The notes below the pieces were generated by a model that saw only the letters and a program-made list of their open reading frames with translations, did no database searches and was not told where the DNA came from. The position numbers were made by a program, and so were the translations under genes. DNA of 64,000 nucleotides. It comes from Lasiosphaeria ovina. Taxonomy: Eukaryota > Ascomycota > Sordariomycetes > Sordariales > Lasiosphaeriaceae. The stretch is from NCBI GenBank assembly GCA_033439765.1, contig JAULSN010000001.1, forward strand, positions 930,001-994,000. Reading direction: 5' to 3'. How positions within the stretch are numbered: position 1 is the first letter of the stretch; each line of letters opens with the position of its first letter. Below, one piece after another: positions 46,901-58,409 of this stretch.

Positions 46901-47623
46901 TCGTCGGAACCACCCGACTTCGTCTGAACCCCCAAATATTTGATGCACTGTATGATGTGCGTTGTGATGGACGGCTACGCGCTCAGCGCTGTGCCGGAAC
47001 TGCGTGAAGTTGATTGGCACCAGCTCTAGACCCCATCTTTGAATCGGCATGGCTTGATCTGGGGTTGAGGGGAGGGGAGGGGCCATTTTGGGGGGAGGGG
47101 CCGCTGGAGGAGGCCCGATGACGTTGGACCCCCTGCTGTAGCTCGCGGTAGCACCTCGGGATGTTCGCCGCGCAGTGCATCACATGCCACCAGCTCCCAC
47201 GCACGGGATCGGACAACGTCCGGTCGTTGACTACCTACCGCTCTTTGACTACCTCTCTTAGTGCGCCGACCTCGCCAAGCGACCGCACCAAATAGGAACG
47301 GTTTGCCCGGACCGACGGACAATCGTCTACCGGAGATTGAAGAACACACGCAGCTAACCGCGTCTCGTCCGCCCCGACGACTGTTGCTTTCCATCCTCCC
47401 TTCCAACCAAGCGCTTCTTAACGAAGCCCGTCCGTCGTATTAATCGGCAGACCCGACTCGCAAGCTTCAACGTTTCACATCGCACCGGTACAGAGGAAAA
47501 CACACCACACCGCATACTGATGCCGGCGGAATAGCGCGCTTGGTCCCCTAGAGGATCGGGAACAATAAAACATCGAATCTTCGCACTGCATCCCGGTCGC
47601 GTGTACGCGCAGCACACCTAGCT
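43975..47623. other. Divergent intergenic region between the Psr1-like and ABCD genes
   Basis: 3.6 kb holding both promoters. I see no gene; the open frames present have no motif and overlap in opposite directions. A purine-rich G run lies at 47061-47100. Confidence 0.5.
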
Positions 47624-50228
47624 ATGGCGGCGCAATCGACGCTGCGGCACTCGGCTGCCGAGGAGGCCATCGCCGCCTTTGTCGACAAGTACCGCGACCT
47701 GCTCCGCACACGCTTGCGCAATACCTCAAAGACGACACGCCTGCTCGCCACGCTCGCGCTCGCAACATCCATCATATTAGCTGGCGAGGGTAGTCGGCGG
47801 TGGTGGAGAAACCGGCGCGTGGAGAAAGAGGAGGGCCGGAAGCTGGTGCGCACAAACTCGTGGCTGCAACACAAGGACGGCTCGCGCACCATCTATGTGC
47901 CCTACAAGGATGGAACCTCCAAGGTGGTCATCTCTAAGACGAAGCCGCTCACCTTCGAGGCCCATCGCCGGCTGTTTCTGAACCCGCCGAGGGTGTCGGG
48001 ACTTGGAGACGGCCACGTTCCAGCTGCCCAGACCAAACCCGGGCTCAACCTCGCCTTTCTCCATCAATTCCTCAGCCTGTTAAGCATCATGATCCCACGG
48101 TGGACCAGCAAGGAGGCTGGCCTCCTGGTCAGCCACGGCGCCTTTCTGATGCTGCGCACCTATCTCTCTCTGGTAGTTGCCCGCCTGGACGGTGAGATCG
48201 TGCGCGACCTCGTGGCTGGAAACGGCAAGCAGTTCCTCTGGGGCCTGGCCAAGTGGTGTGGTCTCGGCGGGTTTGCTTCGTACACCAATGCCATGATTAA
48301 GTACCTCGAGTCCAAGGTGTCCATCGCCTTCCGGACACGTCTCACACGCTATATTCACGACCTGTACCTCAATGACAACCTCAACTATTACAAACTTTCG
48401 AATTTAGACGGAGGCGTTGGTCAGGGTGCAGATCAGTTCATTACCCAGGATCTCACCCTGTTTTGTGCCGCGGCTGCTAATCTCTATTCGTCGCTGGGTA
48501 AGCCTTTCGTAGACATCTGCGTCTTCAACTACCAGCTCTACCGCTCGCTCGGTCCGCTGGCGCTCACGGGGCTTCTGAGCAACTACTTCCTGACCGCAAG
48601 CATCCTGCGGCGGCTGTCTCCGCCGTTCGGGAAGCTGAAGGCTGTAGAGGGGCGGAAGGAGGGTGACTTTAGGAGCCTGCACGCGCGGCTTATCGCCAAC
48701 GCCGAAGAAATTGCCTTTTATGGCGGTGCAGAGATGGAGAAGACGTTCTTAAACAAGGAGTTCAAGTCGCTGAAGAACTGGATGGAGGGCATCTACATGC
48801 TCAAGATCCGGTACAACATCCTCGAGGACTTCATTCTGAAATATAGCTGGAGTGCCTATGGCTATCTCCTGTCTTCGCTTCCCGTCTTCCTGCCGGCTTG
48901 GGGGGGCATCGGCGGAGCGTCGGAGCAGGCTGACCACGGCGAGAAGGGCGGTCGCGAGCGCAATCGCATGAAGGATTTCATCACCAATAAGCGCCTCATG
49001 CTCTCGCTAGCCGATGCTGGCGGTCGCATGATGTACTCCATCAAGGATCTCTCGGAGCTGGCCGGATACACCAGCCGCGTCTACACACTGATATCGACCC
49101 TGCACAGGGTTCACGCCAATGCGTATTACGTCCGAGGCCGCGAGAACGAGCTCTATTCGCTGTCGGATGTCCAAGGTACCATCCAAAAGGGGTTTGACGG
49201 CGTCCGCCTCGAAAACGTGCCAATTGTTGCCCCCGGTCTCTGGCCGCAGGGAGGCGAGGAACTGATTGAGTCCCTTTCCCTGATCGTCCGTCGCGGCGAG
49301 CATCTCCTAGTGAGTCTTGATAAACTACCTCTGATGATTAAGAAGACGTTGCTGATACGACCGACCACGTGCAGATTTCCGGGCCAAACGGAGTGGGCAA
49401 GAGCGCCATCGCCAGGGTGATTGCAGGGCTGTGGCCCGTGTACCGGGGGCTTGTGAGCCGGCCGAAGCAGCAGGGCGAGGATGGAATCATGTTCCTCCCG
49501 CAGCGTCCGTACCTGAGCATCGGAACGCTCCGAGACCAGGTCATCTACCCCGACGGCGAGGCCGACATGCGCGAAAAGCGCAAGACCGAGTACGATCTGA
49601 AGAACGCCCTAGACTTGGCCCGTCTCGGCTACCTGCCCGACCGCGAGGGTGGCTGGGACACGCGCAAGGAGTGGAAAGATGTGCTCAGCGGGGGCGAGAA
49701 GCAGAGGGTTGGCATCGCGCGGCTGCTTTACCACGAGCCCCAGTACGCCTTCATTGACGAGGGCACAAGCGCCGTCTCGAGCGATGTCGAGGGCTTGCTG
49801 TATGAGACTTGCAAGGAGAAGGGAATCAGTAAGTTTGCATTTCTTCTATCTTGCTCGCTTCGCCTTGTTTACTCTGGCGTGTGTCTAACTGGTTGCCAGC
49901 TCTGATTACCATATCCACACGCGCTTCGCTCAAGAAGTACCACACGTACAATCTCGTGCTGGGTATGGGCGAGAGGGGCGACGAGTGGGAGCTGCAGCGC
50001 ATCGGCACGGAGCGGGAGAAGATGCACGTGGAGCGAGAGCTGCAGGATCTACGGGAGCGCCTCTCGCAGGTCGAGAAGTGGAAGGCTCGGCGCGAGGAGA
50101 TTGAGAAGGAGCTGGCCAAAGTCTGGGTAGAGGGCGGCGATGACCTTACGCCGCCTCCCTATGCAGAGAAAGAGGGCGACGGGGACGAAGGGAGCTCGGT
50201 AGTCGATGTCCCATCGGCTGTGGTGTAG
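47624..50228 (+). CDS. Peroxisomal ABC half-transporter, subfamily D (Pxa1/Pxa2 type)
   Basis: ABCD proteins pair up in the peroxisomal membrane and import long-chain acyl-CoA for beta-oxidation. Exons: 47624-49309, 49375-49828 and 49900-50228; introns are 65 and 71 bp. The product is 822 residues. The N-terminal region has one hydrophobic segment near 43-57 and a conserved soluble stretch with DGSRTIYVPYKDGTSKV. The membrane domain follows (about 140-470), including ARLDGEIVRDLVAG, GADQFITQDL and an EAA-like loop NAEEIAFYGG. The nucleotide-binding domain carries Walker A GPNGVGKSA, which begins right after intron 1, signature LSGGEKQR, and Walker B AFIDEGTSA. A coiled-coil tail with many Glu and Arg ends the protein. 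Which of the two fungal paralogues it is cannot be settled by eye. Confidence 0.93.
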
Positions 50229-50910
50229 ACTATACGTTAGGTAAGGCAAGGTAGATAAATTCACTCGGGACGGGCGTGCGGAGTATTTATTTAGCCAGGG
50301 CAGTTGTTCTCTTGTCAACAACACGCCGTCAATGGAGGCCTCTTGGATATTATACTCGGCTTCTCCTCAGCCAGGCCGTCTCGTCTGAAAGAAGATATGC
50401 ATCCGTCATGAAAAAGGTTTGGGCATTGAATTTAGATTGCGTTTTTATTTCCTACTTCCATATATTTTGCAAGATTTGATATTTTTATTCTCATGTCTAC
50501 TCGGCGGCATTTATACTACAAGGAAAGCAGCGCAGTTAGATACCGTACTGCGCATCTGTAACTTTACCCCTAATCAGCGTCATCCTTGCGGTTGTGCCTG
50601 TTGGGTGTCTTGAGCCCGGGGTCCCCAGAATTGGCTATTTGCGAGTGGAACCTGGAAGGGGCTCAGGGGCTTTTCGAGGTGGCCACAGGTGCCGCCCCCG
50701 CCCCTCTACGGGGCGCCTTTGCGGGGACGCTCCCCACCGCCTCGGTCCGGCACGGCTGACTCCCAACATGGCTTACCACAGCGGGGAGGGAAGCTGGCAC
50801 ATACCATACCTGGCTATTTCTCCTACCCACCTCCTTCTCCATGTCCCAGCAACAGGAGATCTCATCCCGCGGTACTCCGTACACGGCCTCTCGAGAAAGG
50901 ACAGTTTGAA
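50229..50910. other. Intergenic between the ABCD transporter and FAD synthase
   Basis: 3' flank of the transporter and promoter of the FAD synthase gene. The synthase frame is open back to 50689, but no ATG lies in that frame before 50911. Confidence 0.5.
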
Positions 50911-52423
50911 ATGACGCAGGACTCACGATCGCCCCAGGATGCTGGTCCCCGCATCAACGGCGCCGCTGCAAAGCCGCCGCCGCCTACGCCTACAACAATA
51001 GCAGCAGCCAGTGCAACCTCTCCTGTTGTTGCTGCCGTTGCTGCCGCTGCCGTCGGTGCACCATCCAATGCGCCGCCAGCAGAAGAAGCAAGAGGAGGAG
51101 TAGCAGCAGCAGCAGCAGCAGCACAAGCGCAAGCACCGGCAGCAGATCTAGTAGCGACAGGACCCCGCCCCCGCACATTACCCGAGATCTGCTATACGTT
51201 GCGCCGCAAGGTGCTCGCCTTCTTGGACGAGCAAATACAAGACGCTCACGAAGACCGGCTGCTCCGCGACACGCAGGACCAGGCCCGCGTGTCCATGGGG
51301 GTCATTGAGGAGGCTCTGCGCAGATACGGGTGGGTTTGCCACGTTTCCAGATCCCACTTTCAGTCTTGCCATTTTTTCCCTCTTTTTTTGTTTCCGTCTG
51401 TGAATTCGGTTGGGGTATGCACCTGCTACACACGGACCGACGGCACGGGTTGGGTTGGATGCAAAGTAAACTTGGCGGGGGCGGGGGAGGGCGATTGAAG
51501 AAGATGTTGTGGGGAGCGGGAGAGAGAGGATGAGAGAGACTTCGGAGCAAAGAACTGGAGCTAACGTGTTGCCATGGCTGCAAAAACAATCACGACAGAC
51601 CAGAGGATATATCTCTGGCGTATAATGGCGGGAAGGACTGTCTGGTGCTGCTGGTGCTGATCTTGGCATGTCTTCCGGTTGCACCGAGCTTCGCGCTATC
51701 GTCGGCATTTGCGGTTGCTGCCCACACGACATCCGCATCTACGCTTACCTCCACAGCGACGTCCTCCTCTCCCGTCTCCTCTTCCGTCTCCGCTTCCGCA
51801 CCCGATAGCTCGGAACCGACCCGTGCTGCGACGTCGCAGCCACCCCCCTCTCCACCACCCGAGCCTCTCCAGGCCATATACATTGCGCCGCCGGATCCGT
51901 TCCCCGAGGTTGAGGAATTTGTCGAGGTCTCGACCGCCGAATACCACCTTGACTTGGTGCGGTATGCGCTGCCCATGCGGCCCGCCCTCGAGGCGTATCT
52001 GGGAGACCGGCCAGCCGTAAAAGCCATCTTCATGGGCACGCGGCGGACGGATCCGCACAGCGAGTTCCTCAAGCATTTCAGTCCCACGGACAAGGGCTGG
52101 CCGCAGTTCATGCGTGTGAACCCCGTGATCGACTGGCACTATGCCGAGATATGGACTGTGAGTTCTGTCGCATCGGATGAGGAACTGGAATGGAAGTAGA
52201 CTTTCGGTTGTGCTGATTTGGCCAAAAACCACAGTTTATCAGACGTGTCGGCGTCCCTTTTTGCTGTCTCTATCAGCAGGGCTTCTCGTCGCTCGGAGGT
52301 GTGACAAATACGCGTCCGAACCCGGCACTCGCACTTGACCCTGGCGTCGACGGGACCAAGAAGTTCCGTCCCGCGTACGAGCTCGTTCGCGACGACGAGG
52401 AGCGCCTCGGGAGGGACCGGTGA
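50911..52423 (+). CDS. FAD1: FAD synthase (FMN adenylyltransferase, Fad1-like)
   Basis: It joins FMN and ATP to give FAD and pyrophosphate. Exons: 50911-51329, 51599-52157 and 52235-52423; introns are 269 and 77 bp. The product is 388 residues. The first 85 residues are Ala/Pro-rich, partly from GCA/GCT triplet runs. Then come the helical RTLPEICYTLRRKVLAFLDE and the PAPS-reductase-like P-loop SLAYNGGKDCLVLL straight after intron 1. An unconserved Ser/Thr/Ala/Pro insert of about 55 residues follows. The conserved core continues with PLQAIYIAPPDPFPEVEEFV, IFMGTRRTDPHSE, VNPVIDWHYAEIW, GFSSLGGVTNTRPNPAL and the C-terminal RPAYELVRDDEERLGRDR. The order is that of yeast Fad1; the Ser-rich insert makes it longer. 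Confidence 0.93.
51036..51129 (+). repeat. GCA/GCT triplet-rich Ala tract in the FAD synthase gene
   Basis: Imperfect triplet repeats coding for alanine runs in the unconserved N terminus. Such repeats are prone to length change. Confidence 0.7.
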
Positions 52424-53801
52424 GCCATGACGCTCCAGTTACTACACGTGAACTCCGTGCAGAGCACACGGAGAAAATTGGCGTGTGTAGTTCCGGCAGA
52501 CTTTGCGCCATGGCACGTGAAGTGTTGAAGCTGTCAAGACCAATTCACCAATTGGAAATGCGCTTGGCTGGCTTTTCATCGCCTGAACCCCCCCGCGTCT
52601 GCGGGCTGAACGCCACTTTGCGCAATTTGAGCTGAGGCTTTTAGCTGGAAAGGCAATACGATGGAGCAGCCCGTATCTGCAAGAGCGTAGATTTGATGTT
52701 TATATGGCCATAGCGAAAGAAGAGGACAAGGTCTGTTGTAGTGCTGGACTTATTCAGGAAAGGAGGTTGGGTTTTACGTGTAACGATGTCTTCTGCATAC
52801 TAGAAACGACCTTCATAGAGCGAGCAAGCAGTGTAGAGAATCATTATTAAAGTGAGACATTTACCGGTTACTCGCGCCGTTTTGGAGAACATCTCAGCCC
52901 GCTCAGGTACTGTGTCTTAGGGGCGGCTACTTTTCAGGTTCGCCATCACCAATCCAGGCTTTGGGCTTCGGAGCCACAGGAGGGGCTGTCGTCAATGGCC
53001 AATCACGTGGCTGAGGCCTAGGGGGAGATCTCAATATCACTGTCACACAGTGGCGATCCTTGGACTCCGGCTAACCCTCTTCGGTATCTCCAGTAGCCAC
53101 ACAAAGAAAACGACCAGGGGAGGTGTGTCTCCTCAGGCGGGAGATTTCCCTTATTAGAGGGGGTGGTTGCGTGAGCTGGCTACTGGTTACCAGGCCAGTT
53201 GCGTGGCTTGATTGCCCACCAAACAGGGCTGAAAAGCCAAGCCGCAGCCTCACTGCAAGAAGAAGAAAAGAAAAGAAAGAGAGTCCCGTCCTCAGGCTTG
53301 GTGTTCCGGGAAGCTTCCCTGGCCAACAAACACCCACTACACCAGATTTGTGGATGGAACGGGCGTGAGAGAGAGCCGCGGCATCTGTTTTCTTTCTCCG
53401 TCTCTCTCCCCCTCTCCCCAATTGCACTCGCCAATCCAACGGTGACGTACTCCCCCAGGTCATGAATATCATGGGACCGGTGATTTACTATATCACGAAT
53501 AATACACGCGCCATTCGTTCTACGAGCACTCGCGGATCTGGGCACACCAGAGGCGCTGCCGTGTCGTCGGTCGCCGTTCCGAGTCGATGCTGCTGGCGGG
53601 CCGGAAGGAAGCAGAAGCAGTGTCGGTGATCCGTACATACTTAATCAGTAGCAGCAATAATTAATTGGTGCCGTCTCGAGACTTGGATTGCCTCGCCACC
53701 CGGCTTGTCCCCCCGCCCCCCCTCTCCCAGAGCACTGCTCTCGAGGGAAAAAAAAAAAAAAAAATTTTTTTTCTCGCCCTCGCACGCACACACAAGACAC
53801 C
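52424..53801. other. Intergenic with a poly(dA)-poly(dT) tract before the next ATG
   Basis: No gene seen. Seventeen A (53748-53764) run directly into eight T (53765-53772), 29 bases before the ATG at 53802. Such tracts are common nucleosome-free promoter elements in fungi. Confidence 0.5.
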
Positions 53802-55041
53802 ATGTCGCCCGGGGGGAGCAGGAGCCGGCGGTCGTCGGTGCGCGCGTCGCAGCCCATGCCCATGATCGACGAGGACTCGACCACCATAACGCCGGCGCCG
53901 GCGGTGCCCCCCCGGTCCCCGCGGCGGCCGCCAGCCAGCATTGCCACCGCCGGGTCGCTGCCGCCGGGCGGGGCGGCGGCAGTGGCAGCAGAGGCTGAGG
54001 CACGACACCGCCAGCACGGGTTCCGCGACTTCGACCTGATCGCCAAGCGCGGCGGGTGGTACCGCCTGGGGCTCGCGGCCATCGTGCTCGTGGGCTTGAC
54101 GGTGGGGCTGGCGGTGGGACTGACGCTTGGGCTGCGGAAACGGTATGCCCCTCTTCTTCTTTCCATGTCATGTGCCATAACATGGAGCCACGAACACAAA
54201 CACATACACACGCACATAAACTGACCCCTTTTTGTGGCAAATTCAAAATAGAAACAGCGATGTCGCAGCCCTGCCAGCAATGCTCCCAGACATCTTCCCG
54301 GCCGGCGCGTACTCGTTCACGACGGCCTACGTGAGCAAGAGCACGGCCTGCACCGGCGCCGGCACCGGCAACAGCTCTTCGTCGTCTTCGTTGCCGTCGG
54401 CCTGGTCGTGCTACCCGGACGTGCTGTACGACGCGCGGTCGCCGAACCAGTCGGCGGCGCGCTTCGACTGGATCATCGCGGCGGCGCCGCTGCCGCACGG
54501 CGGCTACACGCTGTCGTCGTCGGCGAACCCGTTCGCGCCGGGCGTCGCCAACGCGTCGCTCACGCTGCTCGACGGCAACCAGTACACGGAGCGGTTCGTG
54601 TTCAGCGTGGCCACGGGGGCCAAGGCCGGAACTGCAGCCACTGCTACTGTGGTCAGCGGGGGCGAAAGTGGCGTCGAGTGCTGGTTCAACGACACGGTGC
54701 TGAGCGCGACCATCTGGACGCGCGTGCGCGCGTCGTACCCGCCCGGCATCGACGCGGTGCCCGACTGGGTCAACGCTACGTACCGCTACGCGCCGTGGCC
54801 GTACGCCGTCGAGGTGACGCAGACGGCGCGCGGGCCGCCCGACTGCCGCCGCGCCGATGGGTCGGCTGTCAGTGCTGTTCTGTCGGACAACGATGACGAC
54901 GATTCCGGGAGCGGGACGACGACGAGCCAGGACAGCGCGACCTGCGCCTGCGTGTACACCAACCACGACCTGCCAAGCAATGCGTCGGCTTCATCGACTT
55001 TTACCGCGGGCAGGATGCTGCGCCGGCTGCGGTTGTTATGA
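53802..55041 (+). CDS. Unknown single-pass (type II-like) membrane protein
   Basis: I do not recognise the family. Exons 53802-54142 and 54252-55041 (intron 109 bp, GTATGC...AATAG) give 376 residues. The N-terminal 85 residues are Ser/Pro/Arg-rich and would face the cytosol. One strong membrane helix, GLAAIVLVGLTVGLAVGLTL, lies near 91-112 and is preceded by basic residues (AKRGGWYR), which suggests an N-in, C-out anchor. The 265-residue outer part has several Asn-X-Ser/Thr sites (NSS, NQS, NAS, NDT, NAT), regularly placed cysteines and one Asp run, and reads like a compact secreted beta-rich domain. It ends with a basic LRRLRLL. Codon use is strongly GC-biased, so a long antisense frame appears opposite it. 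Confidence 0.78.
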
Positions 55042-56924
55042 ATCCAGTCTTTCGTTCTTTTTTCTTTTCTTCTTGATGACCTGTTAATGACGATAGAAAA
55101 CGGACGGCAAATAAGGGGTTTGGTTGGGGCGGATAAGGTATATATATATTCAGGGGGAGGGTAAATAAATAATAGTAATTACCTAGGCGATATTAGGGGG
55201 GGGGGGCGCGGAGTATATATAAAGGGGCTACCTAGATGTAATTAGTGCTGCCGCTTGGCGTTTATTCATGACGAAGATTATATATACCTTACATTCTAAC
55301 TAAGGTACATAACTAATTAATGAAGAAATGAAATACAGTTTATAGAGTGTTTGGATGGCGGTGGAGAAGGGCCCGGCTGTAGGTTGAAGACGGGAGACTG
55401 AGGCGAGTGAGTCAGAGCCGGTGCTGTTGGAACCCGGGACGATTAAGGTTCAATGCTGGATTGCTGAGGGCAGCCAAGACACGTGGAAATATCAACCTAA
55501 ACTCTACCAGCGCAATCTTGTCTTGGAATCCTGGCAGCTTCACGTAAACCTTCGGTGATATGCAGGAAATCCCACGCAAGGGCCGAGACTTGGACTCGGG
55601 CAGTCACCGAGGTGTGCAAAGGCCGACAGACACCGAAACAGGAGCCGAGTAGGCCCTCTGTCGACGATATTAGCCGGCGCTTCTGGTTGACTGCGCTAAA
55701 TAGGCTAAATGGCTGCATGCCGGGTTCCCGGGTCAAGTCAACGTCAGGGCCAGCGCTCAGGCTCCCGGCTCCGGCGCCATGATTGCTCTGCAGTCGCTGG
55801 GACCGTCGGCGTGGGCCAGACGACGGGAGGAGCCTCTCGGATCTCGCTGCACTCACTGACAGGGTAATGAATCTACATGTCCAGCCGCTCATCTCAGGGC
55901 TGTCCGTGTGCGTGTCCAGATTGCTTGGACGCGCACGAGCCTGTCTGTCTTATTTGCCGTAAGTAGTTGGTCAGAAAGGAGCGTGGCAACGCAGCCATGC
56001 TTCTTACAATCCAAACTTGAGACCCAAGTGCTACTAGTAGTATCCCGGGCTGCGAAACGCAGGGCTCCGGCATTGACGAAGCAGAGACGAAATAAGCACG
56101 AGGCTAATAAAGGCCGGCGACTCATGAGCGACGCTACGCAGCGCCCAGAGTCCACATTTCCCCAGTCCTTCTAGACACCTGTTTGAACCGCACAAATGGG
56201 CACACGGCAGCGGGCCCGCTACGATGCCCGCCGAAGAAGTGCCCGCTGGTCCCGTGCCTGGTTGACAAGAGCTCGCCTTATTACCCACGCCAATCAGTGA
56301 GCCTGCCCGGCGACGATGCCGGCCCCAGGCTCGTCGACCCTCGCCGCCCAGCCACTGAGAGCACTCCCTTGCCAATGCCCACCAGACATCGGACGCAAAC
56401 CTGCAACCCTGCCATCTGGCTCTAGCCCTGATGTACTCCCACGCTTCATGACGACGATGCAGGTCTAGAAGAGGGGGGGGGGGGAGGAGGAGGGGTCCAC
56501 GCCCTGAGTTGCTAGAGATAGGCGGCACGGAAGCGACCCTGCTCCTCGGCGGCACTTCATCTAGATGAAGCGCAGGTAGCTGCCAAGTGCGAGAGCTGGC
56601 TGGCCCCCTCGATCGGAGAGGGTTATGGGAAATGGGCAATGGGATGTGGAGAGAGGGTGGTGGCCAGTACAAATACCATGGCCGCGCTCTCCAAGCTCTC
56701 ATCTCGTGGTTCCCGGTTGATGTCTTGATCATCTCACCATAACAACACCAATCCGCCCTTCACCATTCTAGAACATAACGAGACTCTGATCCGAGCGTGT
56801 GTGAGCTCCGTGACAGCCCCTCCCTCATCTCTCACTACCGCGACAAGCCCTTTTCTAACGAGTCTTGCGAGACACAGAGAGCATCCCACACAAGACAAGA
56901 CGCGGCCTTTGCCCATAGACCACA
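55042..56924. other. Intergenic upstream of xylose reductase
   Basis: 3' flank of the membrane-protein gene with AT-rich runs, and about 1.5 kb of promoter for the xylose reductase gene. It contains a G run at 56473-56484. No gene recognised. Confidence 0.5.
55703..55709 (+). promoter_or_regulatory. Possible XlnR site upstream of xylose reductase
   Basis: GGCTAAA matches the consensus bound by the xylan regulator XlnR/Xyr1, which controls xylose reductase genes in moulds. It lies 1.2 kb before the ATG; a shorter match GGCTAA is at 56102-56107. The distance and the short motif make chance occurrence possible. Confidence 0.3.
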
Positions 56925-58409
56925 ATGGCTCCCATCCCCAACATCAAGCTCAGCAGCGGCTATGACATGCCCCAGGTGGGCTTTGGCCTCTGGAAGGTCG
57001 ACACGGCCGTCGCTTCCGATGTCGTCTACAATGCCATCAAGGCCGGATACCGCCTCTTCGACGGCGCATGCGGTAAGTGGCGGCCTACCTGTCCCTTCTC
57101 CTCCTTTTCACCCCAGCGCTGGGCTACTACACCTACACACGCGCGAGACCTCAAGAGGCAGGCCTTGGCGAATCGTCGGTTTGCTGTCCGCAACAAGCAA
57201 CGCGGTGCGGGTGCAGCTCGCATGACAGGAGCGAGGGGCAGACGTCGTGGAGCCAAGGACGAAAACGACATTATTACCCCGCCCCCTCTCTTAGCCCCTC
57301 CCCCTCCACTGTGCAATCCCCCCACCCCACCATGCCACCAAGCTTGCCCCTTGTCGGTAGCTCGGGTCATTTCAATACCGTAATCCATCATCAAACCCAG
57401 CACCCGCCCCACCTATCCCATCCCATCCCAGACACAGACACACACACGGCACACGGTACCTTTGAGTTTGGACGGGACGCGTTCGGACGCAGCGGCTGAC
57501 AGAATGATGGCTTTGCAGACTACGGCAATGAGGTCGAGTGCGGACAGGGCGTTGCCCGCGCCATCAAGGAGGGGCTTGTGAAGCGGGAGGAGCTCTTCAT
57601 CGTCTCCAAGCTGTGGAACACGTTCCACGACGGCGAACGCGTCGAGCCCATCGTCAAGAAGCAGCTGGCCGACTGGGGCCTCGAGTATTTCGATCTCTAT
57701 CTGATCCATTTCCCCGTCGCCCTCGAGTATGTCGACCCCGCCGTCCGTTACCCCCCCGGCTGGCACTATGACGGCGAGAGCGAGATCCGCCCGAGCAAGG
57801 CCTCCATCCAGGAGACGTGGACAGCCTTCGAGAACCTGGTGGCAAAGGGCATCTCCAAGAGCATCGGCGTATCCAACTTCCAGGCCCAGCTGATCTACGA
57901 CCTGCTGCGCTACGCCAAGATCCCCCCTGCCACCCTCCAGATCGAGCACCACCCTTACCTCGTCCAGCAGGAGCTGCTCAACCTGGCCAAGCATGAAGGC
58001 ATTGCCGTCACCGCCTACAGCACTTTCGGCCCCGCCAGCTTTAAGGAGTTCAACATGACGCACGCCTCCAAGCTGGCCCCCCTCCTCGAGGACTCCACCA
58101 TCAAGTCCATCGCCGACAAGCACGGCAAGGACTCGGCACAGGTCCTGCTCCGCTGGGTCACCCAGCGTGGCTTGGCCATTATCCCCAAGAGCAGCAGGCA
58201 AGAGACCATGGTGGCCAACCTGAACAGCCTCGACTTTGACCTTACCGAGGAGGAAATCGCCCAGATCTCTGCCTTTGACAGAGGTATCCGCTTCAACCAG
58301 CCGTCCAACGTGAGCCCTTTGCCCCCCCGTTTGTTTCTCTCGTATTGTTAATACTAATCTGGTGTGAAAACAGTATTTCCCCACTGAGTTCCTGTGGATC
58401 TTTGGCTAA
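56925..58409 (+). CDS. xyl1: D-xylose reductase (aldo-keto reductase)
   Basis: It reduces D-xylose to xylitol with NAD(P)H, the first step of fungal xylose catabolism; the enzyme is cytosolic. Exons: 56925-57072, 57519-58309 and 58374-58409; introns are 446 and 64 bp. The product is 324 residues, the family size. The AKR catalytic tetrad is complete: Asp46, Tyr51, Lys80 and His113 (LFDGACDYGNE, VSKLWN, LIHFPV). Other marks are the QVGFGLWKV start, [21 protein letters not shown] and the terminal [11 protein letters not shown]. The cofactor loop reads [10 protein letters not shown], unlike the IPKSNxxxR of yeast enzymes. The first intron is unusually long, and the codon for Asp50 is split across it. 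Xylose as substrate is inferred from family similarity. Confidence 0.92.

Noticed and set aside
53641..54966. 441-codon antisense frame opposite the membrane-protein gene
   Set aside because: Arg/Ala/Pro-rich composition typical of a shadow in GC-rich DNA; it crosses the sense intron and has no domain.
53000..58409. Possible metabolic gene cluster (FAD synthase, membrane protein, xylose reductase)
   Set aside because: These are separate housekeeping genes with long spacers and no pathway-specific regulator or backbone enzyme.
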